A DNA stretch of 64,000 bases from contig NZ_LR134310.1 in the NCBI RefSeq assembly GCF_900636745.1, positions 248,001 through 312,000 of the forward strand, given 5' to 3'. Positions 53,756 through 63,641 of this stretch are shown piece after piece. Both the position numbers and the translations under genes were made by a program. The notes beneath the pieces were generated by a model. It did not search any database and was not told where the DNA came from. It was given only the letters and a program-made list of their open reading frames with translations. How positions within the stretch are numbered: the stretch's first letter is position 1; every line of letters starts with the position of its first letter. Origin of the DNA: Actinobacillus equuli (lineage in GTDB: Bacteria; Pseudomonadota; Gammaproteobacteria; Enterobacterales; Pasteurellaceae).

Positions 53756-54913
53756 CTATTCTAAAAAACCTTCCAATAATTCATTTAAAAATAGCTTACC
53801 GTGCTGGGTGATCTGCCAATATTTTTCGGTTTCCGTGATGTAATTTTTGCTTAATGCCCAATCCATCGTTGGTCTAACGATTTCACGATCAAGACCGGTG
53901 TAGAACTCAAATTCTTGTTTTGGGGTCGCTTCCAATAAGCGGAAACGATTCATAAAAAATTCAAACGGACGATCAGCAAGCTCAATCAAATCTTGGCTGT
54001 AGCGATATTCGCCTCGCATATAGCCTTTCGGATGTTTGGTTTTGCTGAAGCGGTAAATTTCGCCGGTCGGATAACTAATCTTACCGTGCGCTCCGCAACC
54101 AATCGCCAAATAGTCGCCAAAACGCCAATAATTGAGGTTATGACGGCATTGATAACCTTTTTTCGCATACGCCGAAGTTTCATACTGCTCATAGCCGGCG
54201 GCGGTGAGTAACTGATGACCTTGCTCGAAAATATCCCATAATTCGTCATCGTCCGGTAAAGTCGGCTGGCGATAATAAAACATTGTGTTCGGCTCAATGG
54301 TTAATTGATACCACGATAAATGTGGTGGTGCGAGCGCAATCCCCTGTCGTAAATCGTCCAGTGCTTGTGCCACCGATTGATTCGGTAAGCCGTGCATTAA
54401 GTCGATATTAAAACTTTGCAAACCGGATTTTGCAGAATTTTGTGCAAAAATGACCGCTTGTTTCGCTTCATTTGAATCATGGATTCGCCCGAGTTTGAGC
54501 AGTTTTTCCGGCTCGAAACTTTGGATCCCCATCGAAATACGTGTTACTCCACCCTGTGCATAGCCCAGAAAGCGTTCCGCTTCCGCCGTACCGGGATTCG
54601 CCTCTAGGGTAATCTCAATATTCTCTTCAAACGGAATACGCTTTTCGACTTCTGCCAACAGATAAGCAATCCCCTCTGCCGAAAACAGACTTGGTGTGCC
54701 GCCGCCAATAAAAATCGAATGAATTTTGCGATCACCGATTGCCGCCTGATAAGCGGTCAAATCTTGCGATAAATCTGCAAGTAAATGTTGAATATATTCC
54801 GCTTCCGGAATCACACCTTTTTGCGCATGTGAATTGAAATCGCAGTACGGACATTTTTGTACGCACCACGGAATATGGATATAAAGACTTAATGGAGGAA
54901 GGGCTAAATTCAC
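53756..54913 (-). CDS. hemW: Heme chaperone HemW (radical SAM)
   Basis: 385 aa. The radical SAM cluster motif is CVQKCPYCDF (~residues 17-26). SIFIGGGTPSLF, ARISMGIQSFEP-like VTRISMGIQSFEP, and GLPNQSVAQALDDL follow. It was formerly annotated as oxygen-independent coproporphyrinogen oxidase; HemW lacks that activity and delivers heme. It is divergent from the peptide-transporter operon. Confidence 0.94.
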   Translation of the reverse strand: MNLALPPLSLYIHIPWCVQKCPYCDFNSHAQKGVIPEAEYIQHLLADLSQDLTAYQAAIGDRKIHSIFIGGGTPSLFSAEGIAYLLAEVEKRIPFEENIEITLEANPGTAEAERFLGYAQGGVTRISMGIQSFEPEKLLKLGRIHDSNEAKQAVIFAQNSAKSGLQSFNIDLMHGLPNQSVAQALDDLRQGIALAPPHLSWYQLTIEPNTMFYYRQPTLPDDDELWDIFEQGHQLLTAAGYEQYETSAYAKKGYQCRHNLNYWRFGDYLAIGCGAHGKISYPTGEIYRFSKTKHPKGYMRGEYRYSQDLIELADRPFEFFMNRFRLLEATPKQEFEFYTGLDREIVRPTMDWALSKNYITETEKYWQITQHGKLFLNELLEGFLE

Positions 54914-54982
54914 GTTCTAACTACTATCATTAAATAAAAATGATGATAACGAAAACTCTTCACGCTGAAAAGCAAAGTTTTC

Positions 54983-54998
54983 TGTGAGAGAGATCACA
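54983..54998. promoter_or_regulatory. CRP-binding site in the hemW/ABC transporter divergent region
   Basis: TGTGA-GAGAGA-TCACA is an exact match to the CRP consensus core. It lies 178 bp upstream of the binding-protein start and 70 bp upstream of hemW, so it could serve either direction; the transporter operon is the more natural target. Confidence 0.7.
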
Positions 54999-55175
54999 AA
55001 TCTAATATTCTTACCTTTACCGTCGGAACCAAACTGTTATGATTAATTCAATCCATTTTTACAAGTAAATTTGATAAATTCACTTCACAAAAATTTGTAA
55101 AAAAGAATTTCCGTGATCGTTCGGCGAAAAGTTTTACCGAACAATTTAATTATCCTATTACTAACGAGGTGTTTT

Positions 55176-56756
55176 ATGGCTTCTCATTTTGATTATAGTG
55201 AATCTCGCCGCCATTTTATGAAACTCATGGCTGGAGTTGGAGCCGGTTTTGCGTTTTCCGGTACATTAGGCACTTTTTCAAATAGCGCTTTTGCTGCTAC
55301 AGGTAAAAGTATTGAAGCGGGAATCGCTTATCCGATTTCTACCGGATTCGATCCTCTCACATCAAGTGGTGCATCATCATTAGCGGCTAACTTACATATT
55401 TTCGAAGGCTTAGTGGATTTACATCCGGCAACTCGCCAGCCTTATTTAGCTTTAGCGGCAAAAGAACCTGAACAAAAAGATGAGGTAACTTACCACATTA
55501 CTTTACGTGAAGGCGCGACTTTCCACGATGGTAAACCCGTTACTACCGAAGATGTGGTTTACTCATTTGAACGTGTATTAGATCCAGCTAAAGCCTCACT
55601 ATTCGCCCAATTTATTCCGTTTATCGCTTCGGTAAAAGCGCTTGACGATAAAGTGGTTGAATTTAAATTAAAATATCCGTTTGCCTTATTTAAAGAACGT
55701 TTAACCATTGTCAAAATCGTACCGAAACATATCGTAGAAGCCGGTCAATCTGCGTTTGATGCTAAACCTATCGGTTCCGGTCCTTATAAATTTGTGTCTG
55801 CGACCAAAGACGATCGCATTGTCTTTGAAGCCAATACCGCTTATAACGGTATTTATCCGGCTAAAGTAGATAAAATGACCTGGTTCTTATTATCAGACGA
55901 TGCAGCTCGTGTGACCGCACAAGAATCCGGACGCGTACAAGCGATTGAATCCGTACCGTATCTCGATGCGGAACGCCTAAAACGTAAAGGAAAAGTGGAA
56001 TCGGTGCAATCATTCGGATTACTGTTCTTAATGTTTAACTGTGAAAAAGCACCGTTTGATAATCCGAAAGTACGCCAAGCGTTACATTATGGCTTAGATA
56101 CACAAAAATTAATCGATATTGTGTTCTTAGGCAATGCGAAAGCGGCAAGTTCTTATGTCCAAGACACCCATCCTGATTATGTAAAAGCTGCCAGCCAATA
56201 TGATTTTGATAAAGCGAAAGCCGAAGCGCTTCTAGCAGAAGCCGGTATAACCTCATTAACCTTCGAATTACTGGCAACCGACCACGCTTGGGTGAAAGAA
56301 TGCGCGCCACTTATTCTTGAGTCTTGGAACGCATTAAAAGGCGTAAAAGTTAGTTTGAAACACCTACAATCCGGTGCGCTTTATGGTGCTCATGTGGATA
56401 AAGGTGCATTCGAAGTGGTTATTGCACCGGGCGATCCGTCTGTGTTTGGTAACGACTTAGATTTATTACTCAGCTGGTGGTACCGTGGTGATGTTTGGCC
56501 GAAACGCCGTTTCCGTTGGGCGAATACACCGGAGTATGCCGAAGTGCAAAAATTACTTGATGAGGCTGTCCGCGCTAAAACGCCACTTGATGCAAAAGCC
56601 GCATGGGAAAAAGCGATCAATATTATTGCACAACAAGTGCCGCTTTACCCGATTGTACACCGTAAATTACCGACCGCATGGAGCGATAAATCTCTCACCG
56701 GTTTCCAACCGTTACCGACCACGGGCTTATCATTCCTTGGCGTAGAACGTAAATAA
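55176..56756 (+). CDS. Peptide-type ABC transporter substrate-binding protein with Tat-like signal
   Basis: 526 aa from ATG 55176 (GAGG nearby); an in-frame GTG at 55113 is rejected. The N-terminus carries [11 protein letters not shown], a twin-arginine motif, then a hydrophobic stretch ending NSAFA-AT at about residue 41. The mature part is SBP_bac_5: [30 protein letters not shown], and [20 protein letters not shown]. Ligand unknown (peptide, nickel or heme-like ligands are possible in this family). It heads a four-gene transporter operon. Confidence 0.9.
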   Translation: MASHFDYSESRRHFMKLMAGVGAGFAFSGTLGTFSNSAFAATGKSIEAGIAYPISTGFDPLTSSGASSLAANLHIFEGLVDLHPATRQPYLALAAKEPEQKDEVTYHITLREGATFHDGKPVTTEDVVYSFERVLDPAKASLFAQFIPFIASVKALDDKVVEFKLKYPFALFKERLTIVKIVPKHIVEAGQSAFDAKPIGSGPYKFVSATKDDRIVFEANTAYNGIYPAKVDKMTWFLLSDDAARVTAQESGRVQAIESVPYLDAERLKRKGKVESVQSFGLLFLMFNCEKAPFDNPKVRQALHYGLDTQKLIDIVFLGNAKAASSYVQDTHPDYVKAASQYDFDKAKAEALLAEAGITSLTFELLATDHAWVKECAPLILESWNALKGVKVSLKHLQSGALYGAHVDKGAFEVVIAPGDPSVFGNDLDLLLSWWYRGDVWPKRRFRWANTPEYAEVQKLLDEAVRAKTPLDAKAAWEKAINIIAQQVPLYPIVHRKLPTAWSDKSLTGFQPLPTTGLSFLGVERK

Positions 56757-56870
56757 CACTGACTTATTGCGGCAACGGATGTTGCCGCCTTCCTCTTAGA
56801 TTTAAGCGATTGGTAAAAAAATGCTTAAATTTAACCGCTTGTACCCTTTCTAATAAAAACGGAGAATAAA

Positions 56871-57824
56871 ATGGAAATTGTACTTCGCCTTTTACTGCGC
56901 CGTTTAATGGCATTGCCTATCATGATTTTAGGTGTTACCGCCTTAGTTTTTTTAGTCTTACAATTCACACCCGGTGATCCCGCCACAGTTGCCTTAGGTG
57001 AAAGTGCAACCGAAGCTGCCAAAGAGATCTATCGCGAACAACACGGTTTAAATGATCCGGTGATTGTTCAATATTTCCGTTTTCTCGGAAATTTGTTAGT
57101 ACTGGATTTCGGTATGACTACGCCACCGGAACAGCCGATTATTGATATGATTGCCAAAGCATTTCCGCTCACGCTACAGCTCACTTTTATCGGGGTATTT
57201 TTAGCAGCAATCGTCTCTTTTTCTTTAGGTATTCTTGCCGCACTTTATCGTGATCGTTGGATAGACCAAGTAATTCGCCTAGTTTCGGTAGCTGCGGTTG
57301 CCACACCGTCTTTCTGGCTTGGTATCTTACTGATTCAATACTTTTCTTTAAAACTGGATTGGTTACCGTCCGGCGGTTTTGTATCGTTCAGTGAGGATCC
57401 GAACGAATATTTCCGTTCGATGATTTTACCGTCACTTGCGCTTGCCGTACCGGTTTGTGCCTCATTAATTCGTGTCGTGCGTACCACAATGGTGGAAGAA
57501 ATGGATAAAGATTACGTGCGTACCGCAATTGGTAATGGTGTGCCTTACTCAACCGTGATTCGTCATAATGTCTTACGAAACGCATTAATCACACCGGTGA
57601 CCGTACTTGGTTTACGGGTCGGCTATTTACTCGGTGGTGCGGTAGTGATTGAACAAATCTTCGATCTTCCGGGTATGGGTAAACTTATCTTTAACGGTAT
57701 CGTGAACCACGACTTACACTTAGTGCAAGGTGTGGTGCTTACTATCGCCTTTACCTTCGTATTAGTTAATATCATTGTTGATATTCTCTATTTGCTCATC
57801 AATCCAAAAATTCGGAGTCTATAA
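56871..57824 (+). CDS. Peptide-type ABC transporter permease (DppB-like)
   Basis: 317 aa, six helices. The N-terminus LLLRRLMALPIMILGVTALVF and QFTPGDPATVALGE are DppB-like. The EAA loop is AIGNGVPYSTVIRHNVLRNAL (~residues 223-243). It ends in TAATG, the last A being the first base of the next start codon. An uptake-signal core sits just upstream (about 56837). Confidence 0.93.
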   Translation: MEIVLRLLLRRLMALPIMILGVTALVFLVLQFTPGDPATVALGESATEAAKEIYREQHGLNDPVIVQYFRFLGNLLVLDFGMTTPPEQPIIDMIAKAFPLTLQLTFIGVFLAAIVSFSLGILAALYRDRWIDQVIRLVSVAAVATPSFWLGILLIQYFSLKLDWLPSGGFVSFSEDPNEYFRSMILPSLALAVPVCASLIRVVRTTMVEEMDKDYVRTAIGNGVPYSTVIRHNVLRNALITPVTVLGLRVGYLLGGAVVIEQIFDLPGMGKLIFNGIVNHDLHLVQGVVLTIAFTFVLVNIIVDILYLLINPKIRSL

Positions 57825-59797
57825 TGTTTCGTCAAGGATTAGCCGCTCGACTAGCTAACGGTGGCGCTAGATTTAGAGCATTATCAACCAGTTCAAAAAT
57901 TGCATTGATTTTCATCTTATTTGTGGCTTGCATTGCAATTTTAGCCCCGATTGTTGCCCCGTATGATCCATTACAAACCCTTCGACCGGTACAAGCACCA
58001 AGCGGTGACTATCTATTCGGTACCGATCGTTTAGGGCGTGATATTTTCTCCCGTATGGTTTGGGGGGCGAGAACTTCACTCTTTATCGGTTTAGGCGCGG
58101 TAGGTGTCGCCATCTTGTTTGGTGGCATTCTAGGTGCAACCGCCGCAACCGCAGACAAATTCGGTAACGAAGTGATCATGCGTTTAATGGATATTTTGAT
58201 GGCATTCCCGGGCATTGCTCTTGCCGCAGTATTACTTGCGACCTTTGGTAACTCCGTTCCGGTGATTATCATTACCATAGCGGTCGTTTATACGCCGCAA
58301 CTTGCAAGGGTGGTACGTGCGAATGTCGTATCCCAATGGGAAGAAGATTATGTGCGTGCCGAACGCGTGTTAGGCGGTAGCCGTACTTATATTTTAGTTA
58401 AACACGTTGTACGTAATACTGCCGCACCGGTATTAGTGTTTGCCACGGTAATGGTGGCGGATGCAATCGTATTTGAAGCTTCACTTTCATTCTTAGGTGC
58501 CGGCGTACAACCACCGTTCCCGTCTTGGGGTAATATTTTATCGGAAGGACGCAACCTTGTTTTAAGTGGCTTCTGGTGGGCGACAACTTTTGCTGGAATT
58601 ATGATTCTGCTTACCGTATTAGCATTAAATATCTTGGCGGAAGGTTTAACCGATGCGTTAGTTAATCCAAAACTAAAAAGCTCACCAAAAACCAAAGAAG
58701 ATGTCGCAAAACCGCTTTCAACCGATGTGCAAGAAGCGATGGCGGAAACACTCGCTTTAAAACGTTATTTGCTGAAATTACATGAGAAAGAAACGACTCG
58801 CACAGATCGCATGCAATTAAATACAAATGCGAAACCGATTTTACAAGTGAAAAATTTATCGATTCGCTTCCCGAATCGTTACGGTGAAATTCCGCTGGTT
58901 GATAACATCAGCTTTACCGTACATGAAGGCGAAACAATGGGCTTAGTCGGTGAATCCGGTTGCGGTAAATCAATTACCGCCTTCTCTATCATGGGCTTAT
59001 TACCGAAAACCGCTCAAATCACCGGTGAAATCTTATTTACCGATCGTAGCGGTAAACAGCACAATTTACTTAAATCTGATCAATTAAATGAGCTTAGAGG
59101 TCATGAAATTTCAATGATTTACCAAGATGCGTTAAGTGCGCTTAACCCGTCTATGCGAATCAAAGACCAAATGGCACAGCTGATTAGCCGAGGTGGAAAA
59201 CAAAGCGCAGAAACCTTATTACAATGGGTAAAACTCGATCCGGAAAAAACACTTAACCGTTATCCGCACGAGCTTTCAGGCGGACAGCGCCAACGTGTAT
59301 TGATTGCAATGGCACTCGCTCGTGAGCCTAAATTATTAATCGCCGATGAACCGACCACTGCGCTCGATGTTGTAGTACAAGCCGAAGTGATCAAACTCTT
59401 AAATGAATTACGTGAAAAACTAGGTTTTGCGATGGTGTTCGTCAGCCACGATCTCGCACTCGTTGCACAAATGGCACACCACATCACGGTCATGTATGCA
59501 GGTCAGGTGGTTGAAGCGGCACCGACTACACCGCTCTTAGCAAATCCGACCCACGAATATACGCGTGGTTTACTCGGTTCGGTTCTCTCAACCGAATTAC
59601 GTGCCGAACGCTTATATCAAATTCCGGGCAGCGTACCGTCACCGTTCGACTTTGCGAAAGGTGACCGCTTCGCCAGCCGTTCATTACGTCCGGAAGCGGA
59701 TCCGGAGCAACATTTACAACTGGTTGCTACTGATGATCATCCACAACATTTTTGGGCATCACATTTAGCAACACAAGAAAAACGCGTGGAGGGATAA
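57824..59797 (+). CDS. Fused DppC-like permease and DppD-like ATPase
   Basis: 657 aa. Residues ~1-290 form a DppC-type permease (YLFGTDRLGRDIFSRMVWG; EAA loop RAERVLGGSRTYILVKHVVRN). A charged linker covers ~290-340. Residues ~340-640 are a DppD-type ATPase: Walker A GLVGESGCGKS, signature LSGGQRQRVLIAMAL, Walker B LLIADEPTTALD, H-loop SHDLAL. The C-terminal peptide-transporter extension follows but lacks the usual cysteine-rich segment. No stop or frameshift separates the domains; the fusion is clean. Normally these are two genes. Confidence 0.92.
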   Translation: MFRQGLAARLANGGARFRALSTSSKIALIFILFVACIAILAPIVAPYDPLQTLRPVQAPSGDYLFGTDRLGRDIFSRMVWGARTSLFIGLGAVGVAILFGGILGATAATADKFGNEVIMRLMDILMAFPGIALAAVLLATFGNSVPVIIITIAVVYTPQLARVVRANVVSQWEEDYVRAERVLGGSRTYILVKHVVRNTAAPVLVFATVMVADAIVFEASLSFLGAGVQPPFPSWGNILSEGRNLVLSGFWWATTFAGIMILLTVLALNILAEGLTDALVNPKLKSSPKTKEDVAKPLSTDVQEAMAETLALKRYLLKLHEKETTRTDRMQLNTNAKPILQVKNLSIRFPNRYGEIPLVDNISFTVHEGETMGLVGESGCGKSITAFSIMGLLPKTAQITGEILFTDRSGKQHNLLKSDQLNELRGHEISMIYQDALSALNPSMRIKDQMAQLISRGGKQSAETLLQWVKLDPEKTLNRYPHELSGGQRQRVLIAMALAREPKLLIADEPTTALDVVVQAEVIKLLNELREKLGFAMVFVSHDLALVAQMAHHITVMYAGQVVEAAPTTPLLANPTHEYTRGLLGSVLSTELRAERLYQIPGSVPSPFDFAKGDRFASRSLRPEADPEQHLQLVATDDHPQHFWASHLATQEKRVEG

Positions 59798-59800
59798 ATC

Positions 59801-60607
59801 ATGAGTATGAAAGTGTTAAAAGAACAACCGATTCTTGAGTTATCCGATATTGTGATGCAATTTGCATCTCGAGACGGTACTTTGTTTAATCCGAAAAAAT
59901 TCACAGCGGTAGATAATGTCAGTTTATCAATCTATGCAGGGGAAACGGTCGGGTTAGTCGGTCAATCCGGCTGCGGTAAATCGACCTTAGCCAGTATTAT
60001 GATCGGTTTGCAAAAACCGACTTCCGGCACGGTTAAATTTAACGGCTTACAAATGAAATATGGTAGCACCGAAGCCCGTAAACAGTTCGGTCGTCAAGTT
60101 TCAGTGATTTTCCAGGATCCGGCAACCGCGCTCAATCCTCGTATGCGTGTATTGGATATTTTAAAAGATCCGATGGATATTCATAACGTATTGCAACCGC
60201 ACGAACGAGAAAAACGAGTGTACGAATTACTCTCTCGAGTCGGTTTACCTCGTTCCGCCGCTTTAGTTGAGCCGACCCGTTTATCCGGCGGTCAAAAACA
60301 ACGTGTCGCCATTGCCAGAGCCTTAGCGCTCAACCCTAAACTGATTGTTGCCGATGAACCGACTTCCGCACTTGACGTATCGGTACGAGCACAAGTGTTA
60401 AATTTACTTGCTGATCTTAAAAAAGAGCTGAATCTGGCGATGGTGTTTATCTCCCACGATTTACAAACCGTGCATCAAGTTTCGGATCGCATTGTGGTGA
60501 TGAACGGCGGAAAAGTGGTGGAAACCGGTAGTTCAAGCGAAGTATTCAATTCGCCAAAAGAAGAATACACTCGCACACTGATTAATGCCGCACCGTCATT
60601 ATTGTAA
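59801..60607 (+). CDS. Peptide-type ABC transporter ATPase (DppF-like)
   Basis: 268 aa. Walker A is GLVGQSGCGKST, signature LSGGQKQRVAIARAL, Walker B LIVADEPTSALD, H-loop SHDLQTV. The ribosome site GGAGGG precedes ATG 59801. It pairs with the ATPase half of the fused subunit. Shorter than DppF (about 330 aa) because the C-terminal solute-type extension is lacking. Confidence 0.93.
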   Translation: MSMKVLKEQPILELSDIVMQFASRDGTLFNPKKFTAVDNVSLSIYAGETVGLVGQSGCGKSTLASIMIGLQKPTSGTVKFNGLQMKYGSTEARKQFGRQVSVIFQDPATALNPRMRVLDILKDPMDIHNVLQPHEREKRVYELLSRVGLPRSAALVEPTRLSGGQKQRVAIARALALNPKLIVADEPTSALDVSVRAQVLNLLADLKKELNLAMVFISHDLQTVHQVSDRIVVMNGGKVVETGSSSEVFNSPKEEYTRTLINAAPSLL

Positions 60608-60619
60608 TTTATGCTACAT

Positions 60620-60647
60620 TCAGGGCAGGTTTATCCTGCCCTTTTAT
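60620..60647 (+). terminator. Terminator of the peptide transporter operon
   Basis: GGGCAGG-TTTAT-CCTGCCC followed by TTTTATC, 13 bp after the last ATPase gene. It sits between the operon and the flavoprotein start codon at 60659. Confidence 0.85.
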
Positions 60648-60658
60648 CTATATCCATT

Positions 60659-62248
60659 ATGCAATCAATTCAAATTACCCAAACGATTTATACGGATTTA
60701 CTTATTGTCGGTTCAGGTATTGCCGGGCTTGCGGCGGCAGTTGAAGCGGAACGACTTGGGCTGAAAACGACGTTAATCAGCAAAACGCCTATTGGTTCAG
60801 GCGCAAGTTTCTTTCCGTTAAAAGCCACACTGGGCATTCAAGTGACCGGTGAAAATGATTCGGAAAAATTCCAACAAGATATTGAACGTGTCGGTAAAGG
60901 CAGAACCAATCCAAAAGTAGTGAAAGCCTATATTGAAGACTCGCCCCAAGCGATTGGATTACTCGAAAAAATCGGCTTTAAGCCTTGGCTACGCAACGAC
61001 AATCGCCCAGCCTGTTTCGCCGAGTATCCCCGCCCTATTTATCTGATCAATAATTGGCGGGAAGCCGCTCAACGGGCGAAACAAATTCTTGATAGCCAAT
61101 CCACTAATGTTTATGAACAAGCGACACTACTGCATATCGTTACCGAACAAAATCAAGTGCAAGGAGCGGTGTTTAGCCTAAATATAAGCGGTCAAATTTG
61201 CTATATTTTTTGCAAAACCAGCCAAATCATTTTAGCAAGCGGTGGCATTGCCGGCTTGTATAAAGACAATCTTTATCCGGCGGATATTATCGGCTCAACG
61301 CATTCCATCGCTCAACAAGCCGGTGCAAAATTGACTAATCTCGCTTTTATTCAATTTATCCCCTCGTTTGTCGAACCGAAATACAAAGTGTTATTTGGCG
61401 AACATACGCTGAAATACGTCACTAAAATTACCGATGAAAACGGGCAAGATCTGTTCTCGCATCTCACTCAAACACAATTTCAACAAATGATGTTAGCCCG
61501 CAGCCATTATGCGCCGTTTAGTGTGGATTTCCCTTGTGTCGAATTCGATTTGGTGATGATGAAACATTTATTGGCTAACCCACAGCAAAAAGGCATTTAC
61601 CTGCACTATAGCCCAGAGCTTTATCAAGATAAGCAAGAGTTTTATACGGTTTATCTCAACTGGTTACGTCAAGAAGTAGGGATAGATTTAGTTAAAGATA
61701 AGATTGCGATTGCGCCATTTGCACATAGCTGCAACGGCGGAATTGAAATTGATGAATACGGTGAATCTTGTGTCGCCGGATTGTTTGCGATTGGTGAAAT
61801 CGCCCATTGTATTGAAGGGGCAAACCGCTTAGGTGGAAATTCGGTTGGAGGAGGATTAGTATTCGCCAAACGGGCGGTAGTACAAGCGGTCAAAAATTTG
61901 CAAAAAATTACCAAAATTCAACCGCTTGCAAACACTGACACTTATCGTTTACAGGCTGAAAAAGTGCTTAACCGGTTAAACAATCCAAACGGCGATAATT
62001 CCCTGCTTGCCAGTGAGCTACTCAAACAAATTCGTGAACAAATGGCTCGTTTTGCTAATGTGTATCGCACCAAAGCCAACTTAACCTTACTGTTGAACGA
62101 ACTGCAACAGCTCGAAAAACGTTTTAATCCGCTTGCTCATCATCAGCAACAAGGCATCGAAATCTTTTATGCACTGAAAACTGCACAACTTGTCGTTTCT
62201 CAGATGCTAAACGAACCGAATAGTTTAGGCGCGCATTACTTATGCTGA
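60659..62248 (+). CDS. FAD-dependent oxidoreductase (FrdA/NadB-like), orphan
   Basis: 529 aa from ATG 60659. An earlier in-frame ATG (60611) would put the operon terminator in the coding region and is less likely. The dinucleotide-binding motif is LLIVGSGIAGLAAAVEA (~residue 11), then GSGASFFPLKATLG. The C-terminal FAD region is AHSCNGGIEIDEYGES and GANRLGGNSVGGGLVFA. Overall layout matches flavoprotein subunits of fumarate reductase or L-aspartate oxidase, but the partner subunits are absent. The arginine-rich catalytic stretch of those enzymes (xxRDxVARA) is not evident. Four uptake-signal cores are embedded in the coding sequence. Substrate unknown. Confidence 0.85.
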   Translation: MQSIQITQTIYTDLLIVGSGIAGLAAAVEAERLGLKTTLISKTPIGSGASFFPLKATLGIQVTGENDSEKFQQDIERVGKGRTNPKVVKAYIEDSPQAIGLLEKIGFKPWLRNDNRPACFAEYPRPIYLINNWREAAQRAKQILDSQSTNVYEQATLLHIVTEQNQVQGAVFSLNISGQICYIFCKTSQIILASGGIAGLYKDNLYPADIIGSTHSIAQQAGAKLTNLAFIQFIPSFVEPKYKVLFGEHTLKYVTKITDENGQDLFSHLTQTQFQQMMLARSHYAPFSVDFPCVEFDLVMMKHLLANPQQKGIYLHYSPELYQDKQEFYTVYLNWLRQEVGIDLVKDKIAIAPFAHSCNGGIEIDEYGESCVAGLFAIGEIAHCIEGANRLGGNSVGGGLVFAKRAVVQAVKNLQKITKIQPLANTDTYRLQAEKVLNRLNNPNGDNSLLASELLKQIREQMARFANVYRTKANLTLLLNELQQLEKRFNPLAHHQQQGIEIFYALKTAQLVVSQMLNEPNSLGAHYLC

Positions 62249-62274
62249 TGAGCAGTAAAACAAAATACAAAAAT

Positions 62275-62305
62275 AAAGGGCAAGATTTTATCTTGCCCTT
62301 TTGAT
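62275..62305. terminator. Bidirectional terminator between flavoprotein and MetE-like gene
   Basis: AAAGGGCAAGAT-TTT-ATCTTGCCCTTT with A-rich left flank and TTTTG right flank. It serves the convergent genes ending at 62248 (plus) and 62320 (minus). Confidence 0.88.
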
Positions 62306-62319
62306 CATCCATTTAATGA

Positions 62320-63468
62320 TTATTTGCCCCAAACTTCTTCGCTGATTTCACGAATAAAGTTCAGTTTTGCCCATTGTTGCTCTTCCGTCAGAATATTACC
62401 TTCTTCGGTTGACGCAAAGCCACATTGCGGACTTAAACAAAGCTGATTAATGTCCACATATTGTGCCGCTTCTTGAATACGAGCAATTACTTCATCACGA
62501 TTTTCTAATTCACCGTCTTTTGAGGTGATTAAGCCTAAAACTACTTGTTGATCTTTGATAAAACGTAACGGTTTGAAATCACCCGAACGATCAGAATCGT
62601 ACTCTAAGAAGAAACCGTCAATGCGACAGGTGCCGAATAAAGTTTCCGCCACCGGCTCATAACCGCCTGCCGAGAACCACGTTGAACGGAAGTTACCACG
62701 ACAAATATGCATAGTAATTGCAATATCATCCGCTGGTTTTGCATCAATGATTTTATTAACCATATATACGTAATCTTTGGCAATTTGGTCTAAATCTAAA
62801 CCACGTGCTTTATAGGCTGCACGTTTGTCCTCGGCACAAAATTCACCCCAGCTGGTATCATCTAATTGTAAATTGCGGCAACCTAATTTATAGAACACGT
62901 TCATCGCTTTAATATACGCATCGGCAATATCGTCTAACAATAATTGGTTGTTATTTTCATAACGTGCAATCGGCTGGTAATCTTCCGTACGTACATTGGT
63001 AATCAAATGTAACATTGAAGGTGATGGGATAGTAAATTTCACTTCCGTTTCACCGGCAATTTTTTGTAACGAACGGAAATGTTCTACAAACGGGTGCGAT
63101 TCCGAAAAATCCACTTTATCAACAATCTTAATTGTTTTCGGACGTACGCTGTGGTGTTTAAATTGTACCGAGAACTTCTCTGCGTCCACTTCCTGAATAC
63201 CGTCTAATGCGGCTAAAAAATCCATATGCCAGAACGTACGGCGAAATTCGCCGTCAGTTACCGCGTGTAAACCTACTGCTTTTTGATGTTCAACTAATTT
63301 TGCAATTTCCGCATCTTCTACTTGGGTTAAATCCGCACATGAAATATCGCCGCATGAACATTGCTGACGAGCTTGTTTAATCGGATCCGTACGTAAAAAG
63401 CTACCGACAATATCAAAACGGTAAGGTGCAGAAGTACGTTGCGTTGCCGTAGGGAATAATTGAGACAT
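62320..63468 (-). CDS. MetE-like cobalamin-independent methionine synthase family protein
   Basis: 382 aa, corresponding to the C-terminal catalytic domain of MetE, like B. subtilis YxjG/YxjH. Zinc ligands are visible: His and Cys in MHICRGNFR (~residue 250), Glu in FFLEYDSDRSGDF (~289), and Cys in LSPQCGFAST (~348). The N-terminal part contains an unusual cluster QQCSCGDISC (residues ~36-45) in a position where relatives have no cysteines that I recall. It probably transfers a methyl group to homocysteine or a related thiol. No MetJ box was seen upstream. Distinct from full-length MetE (about 750 aa). Confidence 0.88.
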   Translation of the reverse strand: MSQLFPTATQRTSAPYRFDIVGSFLRTDPIKQARQQCSCGDISCADLTQVEDAEIAKLVEHQKAVGLHAVTDGEFRRTFWHMDFLAALDGIQEVDAEKFSVQFKHHSVRPKTIKIVDKVDFSESHPFVEHFRSLQKIAGETEVKFTIPSPSMLHLITNVRTEDYQPIARYENNNQLLLDDIADAYIKAMNVFYKLGCRNLQLDDTSWGEFCAEDKRAAYKARGLDLDQIAKDYVYMVNKIIDAKPADDIAITMHICRGNFRSTWFSAGGYEPVAETLFGTCRIDGFFLEYDSDRSGDFKPLRFIKDQQVVLGLITSKDGELENRDEVIARIQEAAQYVDINQLCLSPQCGFASTEEGNILTEEQQWAKLNFIREISEEVWGK

Positions 63469-63641
63469 TGTGTTTCCTTGTAATCATTAAAATATAAATT
63501 TCACTGAATTCTAACAAATTTTATTTTTTAATCATCTGAAAAAATTTTGAGATAATTATGAATAATATTCATATTGAGTTTAATGTATCGTGACCTAACA
63601 AGCGGTTAAATTTGCATAAAAATTTGCAAATCGTCCCTCGA
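63469..63641. other. Intergenic region with an uptake signal
   Basis: AT-rich promoter region of the MetE-like gene and 3' end of the next minus-strand gene. The uptake signal ACAAGCGGTT (63598-63607) is followed by AATTTGCAAA. No ORF. Confidence 0.5.

Noticed and set aside
57824-59797. The permease-ATPase fusion as a sequencing frameshift artefact
   Set aside because: The linker is continuous, in frame, charged and of normal codon use, with no remnant start or ribosome site for a separate ATPase that I could see.
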